DNA of 24,358 nt, from contig CAKUGW010000042.1 in assembly GCA_934654805.1 (NCBI GenBank), forward strand, positions 1 through 24,358, in the 5' to 3' direction. Under the pieces are notes generated by a model. It saw only the letters and a program-made list of their open reading frames with translations. It did no database searches and was not told where the DNA came from. The position numbers and the translations under genes are program-made. Origin of the DNA: an uncultured Kiritimatiellota bacterium (lineage in GTDB: Bacteria; Verrucomicrobiota; Kiritimatiellia; RFP12; UBA1067). Below, one piece after another: positions 21,585 through 24,358 of the stretch (positions within the stretch are counted from its first letter, which is position 1; each line of letters opens with the position of its first letter).

Positions 21585-22421
21585 CTACCTTTCGCCCCTC
21601 TCCGGCGGCATCGTGTCCTCCATGCCGAGGGCGAGGTACTTCGACCGCGCGTAGGCGTGGTACTCGAGATCGACGACCTGCCTCCCAACGATGCCGAGCG
21701 ACGCGAGATAGCGATGGCGCGCGGCGAGGTCCGCGCCGTCCGTCAGCCCCGGCACGGCGAGGCAGCGCACCTCCAGCTTCGCCTTCGCCGCGACGAGCCG
21801 CTCCAGGTTGCGCTTGACAATCCTGTTCGAGACCCCCGTGTACTTCTGGTGCCGTTCGTCGTCGTGCGCCTTGTAGTCTGGCAGCCACATGTCGACGACG
21901 GGCAGCAGGGCCTCGAGCGCGGCGGGCGGCGCGTAGAGCGACGTGTCGAGGCACGTGTGCAGGCCCGCCGCCTTGAACCGCCCGAGCAGCTCCGCCGCCC
22001 ATTCCCAGAAGAAGAGCGGCTCGCCGCCCGAGAGCGTCACGCCCCCGCCAGAGGCGTCGTAGAACGCCTTGTCCTCCAGCGCCTTCGCGACGATGTCGTC
22101 CATCGTCTGCGGCCGGCCGTAGAGCTTGTACGCCCGTGTCGGGCAGGTCTCCTCGTCGCGCGTGCAGCGCGCACAGTGCCGGCACAGGTGCTGGAAGCGC
22201 GCCTCCTGCGGCTTCGGGTCGATGGACTCGGGGTTGTGGCACCAGATGCAGCGCAGCGGACATCCCTTCACGAAGAACGTCGTGCGCATCCCCGGCCCGT
22301 CGTGGACGGCCATGCGCTTCAGGTCCAGCATCAGCGGCGTCTTGCGCGGCCGCCCGTCCGCGCCCAGGAGCGGCGCGACGGCAAGCGACGCCGCGCCCGC
22401 GAGGAAGGCCTTTCGCGTCAC
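21585..22421 (-). CDS. Glycyl-radical enzyme activating protein (radical SAM) with Tat-like N-terminus
   Basis: This 278-residue radical-SAM activase installs the glycyl radical on the enzyme encoded just upstream. From the GTG at 22421: the 4Fe-4S motif CPLRCIWC (CX3CX2C, near residues 54-61), followed by CHNPESI typical of PFL-activase relatives; a single ferredoxin-type cluster CRHCARC-x6-C (near 80-93), where most dehydratase activases have two; and SGGEPL for SAM binding. The first 27 or so residues, MTRKAFLAGAASLAVAPLLG, look like a Tat signal (RK variant), which is abnormal for a cytoplasmic enzyme; the usual start would align near MLDLKRMAVHDGPG. I prefer the GTG at 22421 because GAGGTGG lies before it; the GTG at 22430 would add three residues. 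The gene follows the glycyl radical enzyme by 40 nt. Confidence 0.92.
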   Translation of the reverse strand: MTRKAFLAGAASLAVAPLLGADGRPRKTPLMLDLKRMAVHDGPGMRTTFFVKGCPLRCIWCHNPESIDPKPQEARFQHLCRHCARCTRDEETCPTRAYKLYGRPQTMDDIVAKALEDKAFYDASGGGVTLSGGEPLFFWEWAAELLGRFKAAGLHTCLDTSLYAPPAALEALLPVVDMWLPDYKAHDDERHQKYTGVSNRIVKRNLERLVAAKAKLEVRCLAVPGLTDGADLAARHRYLASLGIVGRQVVDLEYHAYARSKYLALGMEDTMPPERGER

Positions 22422-22461
22422 GTTTTCCACCTCTTTTCCCCTTCCGGAGATCCCCAGCCCC

Positions 22462-24358
22462 TCACTTCAGCCGATGGCGCGCGATGACCTCGTCCTGCCA
22501 GCGCTTCGAGAGCGAGACGAACCGCGCCGAGAAGCCGCAGACGCGCACGATCAGGTCCCGGTGCCGCTCCGGGTGCCGCTGCGCGTCGAGGAGCTGCTCG
22601 ACCGAGTTGCAGTTCGGCTGCATGAGGTGCGAGCCCTTCTCGGCGAAGACGCGCAGGATCGCGCCCATCAGCTCGGGGGTCATCGCGCTCGCGTCGAACG
22701 TCAGGTTCGCGTTGCACTGGTACAGGCACTCGTTCGGCAGGCGGCCGATCGCGTTCATGACGGCCGTCGCCCCCTCCTTGCAGCGGAACTCGCTCGGCGA
22801 GAAGCCCTGCGCGAGGCGGTCGCCGTCGTAGCGGCCGTCGGGCGTCGCCTTCGTCTTCGCGCCCCAGTACATGAACTCGCGGTAGGTGTAGATCGCGAGC
22901 TTGTACGTCCCTCCCTGGTCTGTCACGAAGCCGTCCACGTCCTCGTGCGAGCGCTTCATGAACCAGGCCATCAGCGACGTCGAGCGCTCGGAGTTGTCGC
23001 CCCAGTACGGCGCGGCCAGCGCGAGCTGCCGCAGGCGCTGGTTCTTCTCGCCCTTCCAGTTCGCGCGCACGGCGTCCAGGAACTCGCGCACCGTGCAGGC
23101 CCGGTCGCGGAAGCAGACCTGGTCGATCGCGCAGAGCGAGTCGATGACGTTGCCGAGAAAGCCGAGCGTGACGATGCGCGGGCGCTGCCGCCCCGTGATG
23201 CCGCCGTCCGTCGTGTCGCGGCGGCTCTCGACGCCGCCCTTCAGGCACATCGTGTAGACGGGGTGCGGGAAGACCTTCGCCGACGCGCGCCCGAAACGCG
23301 TGAAGTCGCTCAGGAGCGACCGGAAGAAGCGCATGTAGTTGCGGTACACCGTGTCGCGCAGCTCCTCGAAGCCCGTCACGTCGTCGATCGGGTCGAGCCT
23401 CAGCCCGCACCGGCGCTCGACTTCCGGGTCGCGGTGGATCGTCAGCGCGAGAAGCTTCACGAGCGAGACGTAGTTGTAGCCGTCGGCGTCCTGCGCCGAG
23501 TCGATGATGCCGTCCCAGCAGCCGTTGCCGACGTAGCTGCAGGCGTCTTCGGCGTCAAAGCCCTCCTCGCGGAACTGCTTCACGAGCCGGTCGTCGTTGA
23601 AGACCGTGAAGACGGCGTGCCCGCGGCAAAGCTGACGGCCAATCTCCTCCAGGCATTCCCTCGGCGACGACGAGCTGACGCGCGCGTGCACCTTCGGGTT
23701 GACGCAGCCGCAGTCGAAATGGGCCTTGAGGAAGAGGCGCGTGAGCTCGTTGTAGACGGGCTTCCCGTCGCGATCCGTTCCGCCCAGCGTCACCAGGATG
23801 TCAGGGTCGTGGTCGACGTAGCTGTCCACGGCGGCCGTGTCCGGCTCGTGGCAGTCGCATACGACGAGGAACCGCGAGACGAGGTCGCGCGCATCCGCCT
23901 CCGTCAGGCGGCCTTCCGACAGGTCCTTCCGGTAGAGGTCGATGAGCCAGGCGTCCGGATAGCCCACGGACGAGACCATGAGCCCTTCAACATACGCCAT
24001 CGCCTCACGGACGAAGAGGCAGGTGTTCAGCCCCTCGTAGAACGTGCGCGGCGGCTCCCACGGGCAGCGACGGGCCGCCTCGGCGATGCGCAGGAGGCGC
24101 GCCCGCGCCTCGCCTTCGCCGGCCGACGCCAGCCGCTTCTCCGCCTCTTCGGCGAACTTCAGCTGGAGCGCATGAATCGTGTCGAGCCCGACCAATGCCG
24201 TCTCCAGCTCCTTGCGCCCGAGCGGATCGTCCTTCGGGCATGCCGCGAGCGCGGCCGCGACCTCGTCGCGCACGCCCCGGAAGCCCTTCCGGAGGATCGT
24301 CCGCATCGGCGGCACGTGGTGCTGGTCGTCCACGAACGGCCCGCAGCAGAGCATCAGC
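22462..24358 (-). CDS. Glycyl radical enzyme (PFL/diol-dehydratase superfamily), 5' end cut by window
   Basis: The frame is open through the right edge; 631 codons are visible. Numbering from the Met at 24354, the glycyl radical motif is RVCGFSARF with Gly607, and the thiyl Cys lies in SYVGNGCWDG (Cys279). The Cys-to-Gly distance of 328 matches glycerol/diol-dehydratase-type enzymes (433 to 763 in the Clostridium glycerol dehydratase), so about 150 N-terminal residues are missing and the visible Met is probably internal. The Cys-loop is GC-W-D where glycerol and propanediol dehydratases and choline lyase have GC-V-E, so the proton-shuttling Glu is replaced by Asp and the subfamily is unclear. 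Oxygen-sensitive, cytoplasmic in known cases. It is followed by its activase, a standard pairing. Confidence 0.93.
   Translation of the reverse strand, partial: LMLCCGPFVDDQHHVPPMRTILRKGFRGVRDEVAAALAACPKDDPLGRKELETALVGLDTIHALQLKFAEEAEKRLASAGEGEARARLLRIAEAARRCPWEPPRTFYEGLNTCLFVREAMAYVEGLMVSSVGYPDAWLIDLYRKDLSEGRLTEADARDLVSRFLVVCDCHEPDTAAVDSYVDHDPDILVTLGGTDRDGKPVYNELTRLFLKAHFDCGCVNPKVHARVSSSSPRECLEEIGRQLCRGHAVFTVFNDDRLVKQFREEGFDAEDACSYVGNGCWDGIIDSAQDADGYNYVSLVKLLALTIHRDPEVERRCGLRLDPIDDVTGFEELRDTVYRNYMRFFRSLLSDFTRFGRASAKVFPHPVYTMCLKGGVESRRDTTDGGITGRQRPRIVTLGFLGNVIDSLCAIDQVCFRDRACTVREFLDAVRANWKGEKNQRLRQLALAAPYWGDNSERSTSLMAWFMKRSHEDVDGFVTDQGGTYKLAIYTYREFMYWGAKTKATPDGRYDGDRLAQGFSPSEFRCKEGATAVMNAIGRLPNECLYQCNANLTFDASAMTPELMGAILRVFAEKGSHLMQPNCNSVEQLLDAQRHPERHRDLIVRVCGFSARFVSLSKRWQDEVIARHRLK

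Overview
The window is GC-rich bacterial chromosome, densely packed, with nearly all genes on the minus strand. Several features point to the PVC superphylum, most likely an anaerobic, gut-type Verrucomicrobiota/Kiritimatiellota lineage: a giant GreA-type protein with a roughly 500-residue N-terminal extension (as in Chlamydia and relatives), a dksA-lspA gene pair, and a glycyl radical enzyme, which requires anoxic conditions. This placement is inference; no rRNA gene is present to settle it.

Layout, read along the minus strand from the right edge. (1) 18.2-24.4 kb: a catabolic operon with a glycyl radical enzyme (truncated at the window edge), its radical-SAM activase carrying a Tat-like N-terminus, a secreted Asp-box/GH74-like beta-propeller, a Tat-exported metallophosphoesterase, and then the first 46 codons of what looks like a secreted GH2 beta-galactosidase, cut off at a 10-bp tandem repeat. 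(2) 15.9-17.9 kb: a short-chain dehydrogenase and an enolase-superfamily sugar-acid dehydratase in a separate two-gene operon. (3) 12.6-15.9 kb: a tryptophan operon of trpE and a trpG-trpD fusion, preceded by a promoter, a leader peptide with three consecutive Trp codons, and competing RNA hairpins, which together make a complete trp attenuator. (4) 10.9-12.5 kb: a LolA-like periplasmic protein and an AsmA-like membrane-anchored protein. (5) 8.5-10.9 kb: tRNA-Arg(CCG) followed 21 nt later by an ABC exporter (ATPase, permease) and a small membrane protein. (6) 7.3-8.5 kb: a core-only ComEC-like channel behind phased CTTAA repeats. (7) 5.4-7.3 kb: the only plus-strand gene, a 644-residue soluble protein I do not recognise, with faint kinase-like motifs. 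(8) 1-5.2 kb: a housekeeping operon of long greA, dksA-like, lspA, ktrA/trkA-like, murA and an unidentified partial gene, linked mostly by 4-nt start/stop overlaps.

One promoter shape recurs: an extended -10 of the form ATGSTATAAT stands before almost every minus-strand transcription unit. At two places (before the ktrA-like gene and before a 15-codon upstream ORF of the LolA-like gene) it is so close to the ATG that a leaderless mRNA is predicted.

The observations I rate highest are the trp attenuator, the Tat-like leader on a glycyl-radical activase beside a glycyl radical enzyme with an unusual Cys-loop, the unrecognised 644-residue protein, the MurA with Asp in place of its active-site Cys (predicting fosfomycin resistance), and the truncated galactosidase whose breakpoint falls on a tandem repeat.
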